The notes under the pieces are model-generated. The model worked only from the letters and a program-made list of their open reading frames with translations, searched no databases and was not told the DNA's origin. 42,729 bases of DNA. It comes from a virus. The translations under genes and the position numbers were made by a program. The DNA lies in IMG/VR virus record IMGVR_UViG_3300013138_000012, positions 1 to 42,729 of that record; one strand, 5' to 3'. Of the stretch, positions 1 to 5,992 are shown piece by piece. Position 1 is the first letter of the stretch, and every line of letters begins with the position of its first letter.

Positions 1-334
1 CGGCGTCCGGTGATGCTTGGCGTTGGGCTAACAAATCATCAACCTGCTCGCACCAGTGGCACGGCTCGGTATCACAGCCGTTAAACTCCGCTGCCTCAAA
101 ATCACTGTGCCACGCCCTCACCTCCTGAAGAAGAGCGACGGCTCTGGCGTTTACCGGGACAACACTGCACTCACAGCATTTCCCCACCGCTGGTCCAGCG
201 CACCCTGATTTCTCACAGGCAGCAAATGGGTAACGCATGTATTGCATATTTTTCACGATGCCACGCTTTCCCGCACACTCCATGCAGGTATTAAATGGCT
301 CGCTAACCTCTGTGCCGCACTTACAAAAAGGCAT
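1..334 (-). CDS. Cys-rich small phage protein, partial at the window edge
   Basis: The frame is open from an ATG at 334 to the left edge, so the C-terminus is outside the window. The product begins MPFCKCGTEV and has paired cysteines (CKC, CMEC, CCEC, CHWC), which suggests one or more zinc-binding knuckles, followed by a charged helical stretch. A GGAG lies about 10 nt upstream of the ATG. It is the last visible gene of the short operon that starts at the promoter near 918..946. I do not recognise a family. A plus-strand frame across the same bases has no such ordered pattern and is taken as a shadow. Confidence 0.6.
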   Translation of the reverse strand, partial: MPFCKCGTEVSEPFNTCMECAGKRGIVKNMQYMRYPFAACEKSGCAGPAVGKCCECSVVPVNARAVALLQEVRAWHSDFEAAEFNGCDTEPCHWCEQVDDLLAQRQASPDA

Positions 335-373
335 AACCAGTCACTCCAGCGGACGGGAATTAGCGGGGTACTT

Positions 374-394
374 CGGGCCGTCCGCATCGGCCCG
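374..394. other. Perfect 7-bp hairpin between two small genes
   Basis: CGGGCCG and its exact reverse complement CGGCCCG flank a 7-nt loop. There is no T-tract on either side, so it is not a convincing intrinsic terminator. It lies between the stop at 412 and the start at 334 and could be an RNA processing or translational element. Confidence 0.4.
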
Positions 395-411
395 ACCGCT
401 GATCAGGGGCG

Positions 412-558
412 TTAGCAATCCTCAATTCGCTTGGTTGCTATCTCGAAATACTCAGAATCAATTTCGTCCTTCTGGTCGTGTTCATCGAGTTTCACACCGA
501 GTTCATCGGCAAATTGATTCACTCGATTATATGCGTAATCAAAAATTCCACCGCTCAT
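412..558 (-). CDS. MSGG-type small phage protein (48 aa)
   Basis: The product begins MSGGIFDYAY, a hallmark start of a widespread family of small phage and prophage proteins of unknown function. It is acidic and probably helical. Its ATG overlaps the TGA of the upstream gene (ATGA), so translation is probably coupled. The start is fixed by this overlap and by the family N-terminus. No function is known to me. Confidence 0.75.
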   Translation of the reverse strand: MSGGIFDYAYNRVNQFADELGVKLDEHDQKDEIDSEYFEIATKRIEDC

Positions 559-866
559 ACGCCAATGATCCGATCACGAATTCCAGTCTTTGTCTGCCGC
601 ACTACAATTCGCAATGCCTTAGTCATCATATCACGGTCACCAGCAATTAGCTCCCATATTTTATCAGTCATGTCTCCCGACAATTCCGGCTCATCTTCCA
701 CCGCCCGCAAACACCGTTCGCGTTCTATGTCTGTTGCTTCAGACATGACCAGAACCCCGTCGGTCAATTTATTCATCTCTTGGTAGATACGCAATTCCTT
801 TGCAGCAGCTTTCGGGTCACATCCGTTTTCGAGCCACTGAATTACCGGCATCAAATCTATGTTCAT
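555..866 (-). CDS. Hypothetical early protein (103 aa)
   Basis: The reading frame continues upstream to an ATG at 881, but the ATG at 866 has GGAG 9 nt before it while the one at 881 has no Shine-Dalgarno, so 866 is preferred. The product (MNIDLMPVIQWLENGCDPKA...) is soluble, helical and acidic. It is first in the operon behind the promoter at 918..946 and overlaps the next gene by 4 nt. I do not recognise a domain. Confidence 0.65.
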   Translation of the reverse strand: MNIDLMPVIQWLENGCDPKAAAKELRIYQEMNKLTDGVLVMSEATDIERERCLRAVEDEPELSGDMTDKIWELIAGDRDMMTKALRIVVRQTKTGIRDRIIGV

Positions 867-917
867 GGTATGCCACTCCATATTTAAGTGTTAATCTCAA
901 CCACTCACTACAAATAT

Positions 918-946
918 AATATACACCATCTGAAACCAAATTGCAA
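918..946 (-). promoter_or_regulatory. Recurrent sigma-70-type promoter, copy 1
   Basis: On the minus strand TTGCAA (complement of 941..946) and TATATT (complement of 918..923) are 17 nt apart. This is one of ten copies of a conserved promoter block that continues downstream with GTAGTGA and GAGATTAAC. It points at the genes starting at 866, 558 and 334. Confidence 0.8.
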
Positions 947-978
947 CAATTATTTTCGCCTAATGATAAATGTGAAGC

Positions 979-1158
979 GTTATGCCTCCTGCCAGTCTAC
1001 ACCGGCCCCACTACGGGGTCGCCTTACTGTCACCCTCCAAGAAACCCTCGAAAGGCAGGCGCATAACAAAATTTTCAACCTGACCGCGAGAACGTCAGGT
1101 GGTTTTCTGCCAGCGCACAGGCGCGTCAGGTTACCCTTGGCGTTATGCACCAAGGGTA
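979..1158. ncRNA. Structured non-coding stretch, candidate RNA
   Basis: The gap 887..1221 holds promoter copy 1 and then no convincing gene, but 979..1158 is dense in hairpins. Visible stems are 979..985 with 1061..1067 continued by 988..993 with 1054..1059, an inner stem 1004..1009 with 1015..1020, 1078..1084 with 1094..1100, and a perfect 9-bp stem 1132..1140 with 1150..1158 around a 9-nt loop. A GCATAAC-like box recurs in three places. I cannot match it to a known riboswitch or RNA family, and the strand is unknown. Confidence 0.35.
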
Positions 1159-1221
1159 TTCCTCAGCGCGGTTATTGCATTTATGGTGATCATCCTGTCC
1201 ACTTCAGGGCTTGCTGTAGGT

Positions 1222-1485
1222 TCATTTCAGGTATCCTCGGGCATCTTCATGCTGCACACACCCGAAGTCAGGGAGCGTTTTCATTTCTGCATAGTAATCG
1301 CTTCCATCCTGAACGAAGAACAACCGCCCAGTATATTCAGACTTCAATACGCGCCTGCCTCCATAGCCAGCCCATTCTGTTGCGTCCCAGAACTGAACCG
1401 CGGCCCTGCACTTTCCCGATCCCGGTATTTCTCCATAGTTGGAATCGGGTTTTTGCCAATGTTTGCATGTTTTGCATCTTTTCAT
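1222..1485 (-). CDS. CxxC small phage protein (87 aa)
   Basis: The product begins MKRCKTCKHW and has a later GKC and GCVQHE, a cysteine and histidine layout seen in many short proteins of enterobacterial phages and likely to bind one zinc ion. The ATG has GAGA about 6 nt upstream. Base composition is nearer to bacterial DNA than to the AT-rich phage core, suggesting it arrived with the neighbouring GC-rich cassette. Function is unknown. Confidence 0.7.
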   Translation of the reverse strand: MKRCKTCKHWQKPDSNYGEIPGSGKCRAAVQFWDATEWAGYGGRRVLKSEYTGRLFFVQDGSDYYAEMKTLPDFGCVQHEDARGYLK

Positions 1486-1534
1486 GGCTGTCTCTTTTAG
1501 CTGGCGACCTACTCACACATGGCCCCGGTCCAAG

Positions 1535-1563
1535 GCGGATGCGCTCTAAAGCGGATGCGCTCT
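1535..1563. repeat. Short tandem repeat, two copies
   Basis: GCGGATGCGCTCT occurs at 1535..1547 and again at 1551..1563, a 16-bp period, in the gap between the genes at 1485 and 1607. It looks like slippage or a junction of the GC-rich insert. Confidence 0.6.
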
Positions 1564-1606
1564 CATGCGCTTTCGGTCACCATAAAAGGCGGGGTGGATG
1601 ATTTTT

Positions 1607-2011
1607 TCATGGCTGGTCGCTGTAGGAGCGACAGCCATAGCTATACCGCATGACCTCCACGTACTTCGCGAAGGTCGGTTTCGCCACCCGCTTGGGTGGG
1701 GGCGGATAGCCGTCGCTGTCCTGCTCGTGCAGGTAGCAGACGGCCGGGAGGAGCGCGTACGCATCCTCCAGGCGGCCCTGGTAGCAAGCCAGGGCGTACG
1801 GGGACAAGGAGGCCTCGTACTCGGCCTCCTCCTTGGCCCTACGGGCCTGCTCGGCCTCGTAGGCCGCCTGCTCGGCAAGCCGGGCCAGAGCATGGGCCGA
1901 GAGCCCCCTGGTCTCTGCCGGAGGGTCGCAGGTGGGGCAGCCACCGGCGTAACCGTGGCTGCAAAGTGTGGCGGGCCGCTCGCCATCCTCTATTCCGTGG
2001 AGGTAGCCCAT
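1607..2011 (-). CDS. GC-rich hypothetical protein coupled to the Csx16-like gene (134 aa)
   Basis: The frame can be extended to 2140, but the ATG at 2011 overlaps the TAA of the Csx16-like gene (TAATG), which makes it the natural start. The N-terminal part carries CSHGYAGGCPTCDPP, a possible zinc knuckle. An Ala/Glu-rich helical or coiled segment follows (LARLAEQAAYEAEQA), then a tail rich in Tyr and Pro. Codon and base use are far more GC-rich than the phage core. I do not recognise it. Its tight coupling suggests it may act with the Csx16-like protein, but that is inference only. Confidence 0.6.
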   Translation of the reverse strand: MGYLHGIEDGERPATLCSHGYAGGCPTCDPPAETRGLSAHALARLAEQAAYEAEQARRAKEEAEYEASLSPYALACYQGRLEDAYALLPAVCYLHEQDSDGYPPPPKRVAKPTFAKYVEVMRYSYGCRSYSDQP

Positions 2012-2307
2012 TAGAGCACCTCCACGTGGTAGGTCACCGGGGCTCCGGCGTACCGCCGGACCTGGTCGAGGGTCAACTCGACCCCCCGGAGCTCTGCCGG
2101 GAGAGCAAGTGGCACCTCTGTGAAGGTCTCGCAGAGGCACGACAGCGAGTGCGGCAGGACGCCGCAGACGTGCTTCCCTCGGACTAAATCCGGGGTGGCG
2201 TGGCCGATTACCTCTGTTTTGGAGTCGGCAAGGCCGATCTCCCGGAGGTAATCCACCAAGCCTGGGTGCCTGGTCACTACGATCTCTACTCTAATTTTTT
2301 CACTCAT
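2011..2307 (-). CDS. csx16: Csx16 (VVA1548)-family CRISPR-associated protein, putative viral ring nuclease
   Basis: The 98-aa product shows the hallmarks of Csx16: VVTRHPG at residues 10-16, a middle segment GKHVCGVLP at 44-52 matching the family's GD.VIGTLP, and LPAELRGVELT at 69-79 matching the LPAE.RG.EL box. Length is normal for the family. Csx16 occurs as an accessory of type III CRISPR loci and has been linked to cleavage of cyclic oligoadenylate messengers. No cas gene or array is nearby, so as a phage gene it is more likely an anti-CRISPR than part of a defence system. A very strong Shine-Dalgarno (AGGAGGAGGAGG) precedes the ATG. It lies in a GC-rich island behind promoter copy 2. Family assignment is from recalled motifs, and the activity is inferred. 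Confidence 0.82.
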   Translation of the reverse strand: MSEKIRVEIVVTRHPGLVDYLREIGLADSKTEVIGHATPDLVRGKHVCGVLPHSLSCLCETFTEVPLALPAELRGVELTLDQVRRYAGAPVTYHVEVL

Positions 2308-2331
2308 AATCCTCCTCCTCCTCGTACTCTG

Positions 2332-2586
2332 TTAATACCGCTGCAAACTCCGACGCAGCGGCACACTCCACCTCACTGTTCCCTTAGAACTCATTGCTTC
2401 GGCATCGCCAACTATTTGTCTCAGCCTCCATGGCCCGATGTTCGCGCCGAAGAAAAAATGTTCTGCTGGTATCGGTTTCGCGGCGATCGGCGGTAGCAAC
2501 CGGAATGAGTAACTGCAAAGCAGTCGCCCGTCTTGCCAGCACTCCCGCGCCATCGTTGCTGGGTTGTCATAGGTGCAAACTTTCAT
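2332..2586 (-). CDS. Hypothetical small early protein (84 aa)
   Basis: This is the first gene after promoter copy 2, with AAGGAGG 5 nt before the ATG. The product (MKVCTYDNPATMARECWQDG...) is basic and soluble, with no membrane segment or recognisable domain. Composition is intermediate between the AT-rich core and the GC-rich genes downstream. It heads the operon that carries the Csx16-like gene, which makes it a candidate for another host-takeover or anti-defence protein, but nothing in the sequence proves this. Confidence 0.65.
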   Translation of the reverse strand: MKVCTYDNPATMARECWQDGRLLCSYSFRLLPPIAAKPIPAEHFFFGANIGPWRLRQIVGDAEAMSSKGTVRWSVPLRRSLQRY

Positions 2587-2661
2587 TGTTCCTCCTTAGT
2601 TCTAACTGTGTGCAGCTTCAATAAATAAGTGTTAATCTCACTTGCTCATCACTACAAATAT

Positions 2662-2690
2662 AATATACACCATCTGAAAGGGAATTGCAA
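2662..2690 (-). promoter_or_regulatory. Recurrent sigma-70-type promoter, copy 2
   Basis: TTGCAA (complement of 2685..2690), 17-nt spacer, TATATT (complement of 2662..2667). It opens the operon 2586, 2307, 2011 that includes the Csx16-like gene. Confidence 0.85.
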
Positions 2691-2703
2691 CAATTATTTT
2701 CGA

Positions 2704-3333
2704 TTATTTACAAAATTTTTTTCTGAGCGCAATAAATTGTTTACAATAATCATCTCGTTTACCAATAATCACCTGAGGTTCTTCCTCATCAACAGAAATT
2801 AATACTACCAGATTGCATATTGGTATTTTTGTTCTTTCTTCCCATGCAATTGCATAAGCTGAACATTGCATAAAGTAGTTGGCAATTTCTTCCTTCTTCT
2901 TTATTCTTTTACTTGTCTTGAAATCAATTACTGATATTCTATTGTTCCATTTGGCGATACAATCAACTGTACCAGCAACTTCAAGATAATCACTGTACAA
3001 ACCAGCTTCTATTGCCTGAACATCAGTGATATTCTCAAGAATAGGTTGAAATTTCAACCAATTCTCTTGATCAAAAATACTCGGTTTAACTGATTCTCCC
3101 ATTAAATAAGATTCACATAGAGAATGGAATCTTGTGCCCCTATTAGTTGCTTGTTTACTTATTCTATCAGCTACATCATTACCAACCGATTCTCTCCATT
3201 TATTGATACTATCTTTGTTATATTGTGAAGTTATGGTAGTAACAGATGGATAATGTTTTCCCTCTGGTGTCAGATAATATCTAATACCATTAATCTCTAC
3301 TCGTTCTAACTTAGGAAGGGGGTATAACATCAT
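2704..3333 (-). CDS. PD-(D/E)XK-superfamily nuclease, Cas4/MGME1-like (209 aa)
   Basis: The core shows GTRFHSLCE around residue 66, then GTVDCIAKW and VIDFKTSK near 117-138. This D...DxK arrangement, followed by a Gln-containing helix (FMQCSAYAIAWEE), is typical of PD-(D/E)XK exonucleases of the Cas4, RecB-nuclease or MGME1 type. Such phage enzymes process DNA ends in replication or recombination. The first ATG overlaps the stop of the metallophosphoesterase upstream (ATGA). It is the last gene before promoter copy 2. The superfamily is clear; polarity and substrate are not. Confidence 0.8.
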   Translation of the reverse strand: MMLYPLPKLERVEINGIRYYLTPEGKHYPSVTTITSQYNKDSINKWRESVGNDVADRISKQATNRGTRFHSLCESYLMGESVKPSIFDQENWLKFQPILENITDVQAIEAGLYSDYLEVAGTVDCIAKWNNRISVIDFKTSKRIKKKEEIANYFMQCSAYAIAWEERTKIPICNLVVLISVDEEEPQVIIGKRDDYCKQFIALRKKFCK

Positions 3334-4028
3334 ACCTTCACAATATCATAATATAGTGCATGATACTTATCAAAATATACATGATCATCATGAAAATGAC
3401 CATAAAAGAACTTTCTTATTGAGTCTCTTCTGGTAAGAACATCAAACATATCCTGAAGGTGAATACTTACTAAGTCATGAAATCTTGATTTTTCGCCATG
3501 ATTATAGACATTAGAAATCAATCTTGCCGGTGGCGAATGAGTAATTACATAGTCTATTCTCTTACCGGAATTGATATTACTCCATGCTAAATCCAAATCT
3601 TTATCGGATAATGCCTCTCTCTCCCACCAAGAAACATTTTCTACTCGTAATGACTTGTCAATTGATAACCCGCCACCGACAGTAAAGAAATTTTTATCTT
3701 CTATAGTATAAATGTGGCCCCTGCGAAGATGGTATATCTTTCCCTCATGCGCACATCCCACAGTAGAACCAAACATTTCCCTATCTGGCAAAATATCAAG
3801 GAGAGAAAAGTTTTCGTGGTTGCCATCAATAAAGAGGGTAGTCCATGGTCTTTCTGCTAACCACTGAAGGTTCTTCCATTCTTTTTCTGAATTGTCCCAG
3901 AATCCACCAAAATCGCCTGCAATAATTACATAATCATCTTTGGTTAACGATACTCCATTCATATCCAGATTTCTTTTGTAGAATCTGGTAAAATTCCCAT
4001 GGGTATCGCCTGTTACATATATTGCCAT
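3330..4028 (-). CDS. Calcineurin-like metallophosphoesterase (232 aa)
   Basis: All motifs of the family are in order: GDTHG at residues 7-11, GDFGG near 38-42, GNHEN near 69-73, THSPP in the second half and GHFHDD near the end. These bind a two-metal centre and hydrolyse phosphomonoesters or diesters. Phage members can act on RNA ends or nucleotides. It sits between an Rnl2-type RNA ligase and a nuclease, with a 1-nt stop/start overlap with the ligase gene (TAATG), so end trimming before ligation is a plausible role. That link is inferred from position. Confidence 0.88.
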   Translation of the reverse strand: MAIYVTGDTHGNFTRFYKRNLDMNGVSLTKDDYVIIAGDFGGFWDNSEKEWKNLQWLAERPWTTLFIDGNHENFSLLDILPDREMFGSTVGCAHEGKIYHLRRGHIYTIEDKNFFTVGGGLSIDKSLRVENVSWWEREALSDKDLDLAWSNINSGKRIDYVITHSPPARLISNVYNHGEKSRFHDLVSIHLQDMFDVLTRRDSIRKFFYGHFHDDHVYFDKYHALYYDIVKV

Positions 4029-4969
4029 TATTCCATACCATATTTTACAACAATCTTAGAGGCTGTTTTGTTTCCATTAAAGATAGCTTTCAATTCTTTT
4101 CTACCAAAGTTATCCTGATCAAACTCTTCTTCTCTCAGAAAAGTCTCTCTGGCATCAATGAGCATATATCCAATATATTTACCAATATCTTTCACTGTCT
4201 TGAGCGGTCCATACTTACTGATAACAGTTTGTAATCTTTCATCATTGAGATAAGAAAGAAACACTTCGTTCCATCTATTTACTTCTGGTGTATATTCAAC
4301 ATCAACTCTGGGATTCTTTTGTCGTTGTTTTTCTTTAAATGATTCGTTTTTCTTCTTGATATAAAGCAACTCCCCATATTGATTATATATCAATCTATCG
4401 AGTGGCTTTATAACAATTCCCTCGCAAATGTTTGTTTTATCATGATAGAACAAAGTTGTATTAATATTTGTGTCAAATCCAAGCGCAGTATCTAATCCGG
4501 TAACAATATCCAGAACCGGAATGAGAAGATGGTCTAATCCGCCAACAATAAAAAAATTCCTCATAAAATCTTGCGTTTGAATTTTATCATTGATTCGCAT
4601 ATCAAAGAAAAGTAATCGTTTTTCTCTGCCGTACTCAACACCTTTCTGTATACCATCACCAAAGAGTTCACCATAAAGATGCAATGTTGCTCCATGAGCA
4701 TAACAATAATTTTGAAAAATGTCAAGTTCATTGGCGATCTTTGATAATACTTCTCCAATATTGAAAAATCCCTCATCGGTCAATTGATTTCGAGAAGCAA
4801 TTTTCATCTTCTCATGCGGCGAAAAGATCAATTGAATATTAGTTCCATGAATCTTTTCTTGAACTACGAAGGGAATTTCATTGAGAACATCATTGTGCAG
4901 ATCACGGAATGTCCTAATGTTCTTCTGGTTATAATGATTCTCAAATGAAGGATATTTAATGAATGACAT
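4028..4969 (-). CDS. Rnl2-type RNA ligase (313 aa)
   Basis: The start MSFIKYPSFENHY resembles the T4 Rnl2 N-terminus (KYSSLENHY), and motif I is EKIHGTN with the adenylated lysine at residue 39. A later GIVIKPL fits motif IV, and IKKKN fits motif V. The enzyme seals nicks or breaks in RNA with ATP through a lysyl-AMP intermediate and may repair tRNAs cleaved by host defence nucleases. Length is close to the 334 aa of T4 gp24.1. The Shine-Dalgarno is weak and distant. A degenerate fragment of a second ligase of this type lies just upstream. Confidence 0.88.
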   Translation of the reverse strand: MSFIKYPSFENHYNQKNIRTFRDLHNDVLNEIPFVVQEKIHGTNIQLIFSPHEKMKIASRNQLTDEGFFNIGEVLSKIANELDIFQNYCYAHGATLHLYGELFGDGIQKGVEYGREKRLLFFDMRINDKIQTQDFMRNFFIVGGLDHLLIPVLDIVTGLDTALGFDTNINTTLFYHDKTNICEGIVIKPLDRLIYNQYGELLYIKKKNESFKEKQRQKNPRVDVEYTPEVNRWNEVFLSYLNDERLQTVISKYGPLKTVKDIGKYIGYMLIDARETFLREEEFDQDNFGRKELKAIFNGNKTASKIVVKYGME

Positions 4970-4980
4970 AGTAATTTTGG

Positions 4981-5103
4981 TACCTCAATTAGCAAGAAGA
5001 TGTTCCATTTCGTACATGGAGAAAAATCTCTCATAAATTTTTGTGTTCGGATTTCACCATCAATGAAAAAATTAACGTGAATGTTGATGCCATGGATTTT
5101 CTC
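4981..5103 (-). pseudogene. Degenerate fragment of a second RNA ligase
   Basis: The minus strand of this gap encodes, without a start codon and right after an in-frame TAG, EKIHGINIHVNFFIDGEI, which mirrors motif I (KxHGxN) and the strand after it in Rnl2-type ligases. It differs from the intact ligase next door (EKIHGTNIQLIF). Similarity fades after about 20 residues. It is most simply a remnant of a paralogue removed by recombination. Confidence 0.55.
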
Positions 5104-5113
5104 CTATGCGATT

Positions 5114-5359
5114 TTACCTCGTAGCTGTCCTTTTCAAGAATTCCTCTTCTGAATATTCGATGCCGCGCAAATACCAGTACCTATTACCATTAGCATACTC
5201 AATCGCAGGACCATCCTCACGGTGGATCTTGTCATTCAAGTACCAACACTTATCACCATTAGTACACTCAACCGCGGGGCCATCTGTGCGGTGAAGCATG
5301 CCATTCAGATACCAATACTTATCACCATCTTCTTCAACAATCACTTCGTACTCATTCAT
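5114..5359 (-). CDS. WYLNG/HREDGPA-repeat protein, paralogue A (81 aa)
   Basis: The protein has three tandem units of about 22 residues with the pattern WYLNxxxHRxDGPAxE, ending in the C-terminal motif EYSEEEFLKRTATR. The repeats resemble the beta-hairpin 'YWYLNGKLHREDGPA' repeats found in many phage and giant-virus proteins; function is unknown. It is the only gene behind promoter copy 3. Paralogues lie at 9292..9774 and 39790..40026, with a remnant at 21000..21104. It is shorter at the C-terminus than the 39790 copy because a stop follows TATR. Confidence 0.8.
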   Translation of the reverse strand: MNEYEVIVEEDGDKYWYLNGMLHRTDGPAVECTNGDKCWYLNDKIHREDGPAIEYANGNRYWYLRGIEYSEEEFLKRTATR

Positions 5360-5419
5360 TTAATTGCCTCATGGTTTAGGTTAATCTCACTCGCTCATCA
5401 CTACAAATACTACAAATAT

Positions 5420-5448
5420 AATATACACGATTAGACATCAGATTGCAA
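5420..5448 (-). promoter_or_regulatory. Recurrent sigma-70-type promoter, copy 3
   Basis: TTGCAA (complement of 5443..5448), 17-nt spacer, TATATT (complement of 5420..5425). It drives the WYLNG-repeat gene at 5359. CTACAAATA is duplicated just downstream. Confidence 0.85.
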
Positions 5449-5463
5449 CAATTATTTTCAAAA

Positions 5464-5700
5464 TCAGAACAAAATTTCTCTTGGGTGAAATTGGCGTCCA
5501 TGTTCGTACATAAAATCTTCCAGTATTCTCACTCGGTCAAGAATGGACATGGATTCTTTAGTTTCCATGAACAATTTTTTATGGCAAATTTTTATTTTAT
5601 TCTGGCATTCCCTGCAATAAGTAGAATAATCGTTGTTTGCTCTGGCTTCAACTTTCACCTCACAGCATAACGAACAATGAATTTCTTTTAATATAGCCAT
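5464..5700 (-). CDS. Small zinc-finger protein (78 aa)
   Basis: CSLC near residue 9 and CREC near 29 form a four-cysteine zinc site of the kind found in phage HNH-like or zinc-ribbon proteins. The rest is basic, then helical. GGAG precedes the ATG in the same GAGGAGTTTTAAT leader that follows the thyX stop, which shows that this gene originally lay directly behind thyX. Part of it is repeated in the chimeric remnant just upstream. Function is unknown. Confidence 0.7.
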   Translation of the reverse strand: MAILKEIHCSLCCEVKVEARANNDYSTYCRECQNKIKICHKKLFMETKESMSILDRVRILEDFMYEHGRQFHPREILF

Positions 5701-5701
5701 A

Positions 5702-5866
5702 TTAAAACTCCTCGATCATGTCCCATGGTACCAGATTCATCAGTCTAATCATATCTGGATGTGCCGCTTGATTGGGCATTCCCAATTCTTTTCCTTTGTT
5801 GTAGTTCCATTCTGCTTCTCTGCAATAAGTAGAATAATCGTCGTTTGCTCTGGCTTCAACTTTCAC
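5702..5866 (-). pseudogene. Chimeric remnant: zinc-finger gene fused in frame to an internally deleted thyX tail
   Basis: From a GTG at 5866 the frame reads about 15 residues of the zinc-finger protein (ending YSTYCRE), then jumps at the shared TGCAGRGAA (Cys-Arg-Glu) codons into thyX (AEWNYNKGKELGMPNQ). It then skips about 33 thyX residues, resuming at AAHPDMIRLMNLVPW and ending as thyX does. Both junctions keep the frame. A 17-bp tandem duplication (GTGAAAGTTGAAGCCAG) breaks the frame upstream. It is a record of a tandem duplication that recombined at microhomologies and is probably not a functional gene. Confidence 0.7.
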
Positions 5867-5890
5867 CTGGCTTCAACTTTCACCTCACCG

Positions 5891-5972
5891 CATAGGGGCA
5901 AAAGTATATTTTGGGTGTAATAGTTTGTTTATAGGGTCAACTTTGTCGCTCAAAATATACTATGGCCCTATG
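5891..5972. repeat. 82-bp element with imperfect 22-bp terminal inverted repeats
   Basis: CATAGGG at 5891..5897 pairs with CCCTATG at 5966..5972, and AGTATATTTTG at 5903..5913 pairs with CAAAATATACT at 5951..5961. The interior of about 37 bp is unique. It interrupts the duplicated copy of the zinc-finger gene after only seven codons (MAILDAS then stop). It may be a miniature inserted element or a large hairpin. Confidence 0.55.
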
Positions 5973-5992
5973 ATGCATCTAATATAGCCATA

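Noticed and set aside
237-650. Plus-strand frame of 137 aa near the left edge
   Set aside because: It crosses three tightly coupled minus-strand genes (MSGG family and Cys-rich protein) and shows no family pattern.
979-1158. Cobalamin riboswitch controlling B12-dependent genes
   Set aside because: I could not find the conserved B12 box or the usual core, and the region is 13 kb away from the B12-dependent reductase.
888-1601. Long plus-strand reading frame (237 aa)
   Set aside because: It spans a promoter copy, the hairpin-rich gap and an antisense gene with a clear cysteine motif. It has no ribosome-binding site or recognisable domain, and all firm genes are on the minus strand.
1598-2187. 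Plus-strand frames over the GC-rich island, including Arg/Pro-rich ones
   Set aside because: High GC leaves all frames open. The minus-strand frames carry the Csx16 motifs, the Shine-Dalgarno and the coupled overlap; the plus frames are low-complexity shadows.
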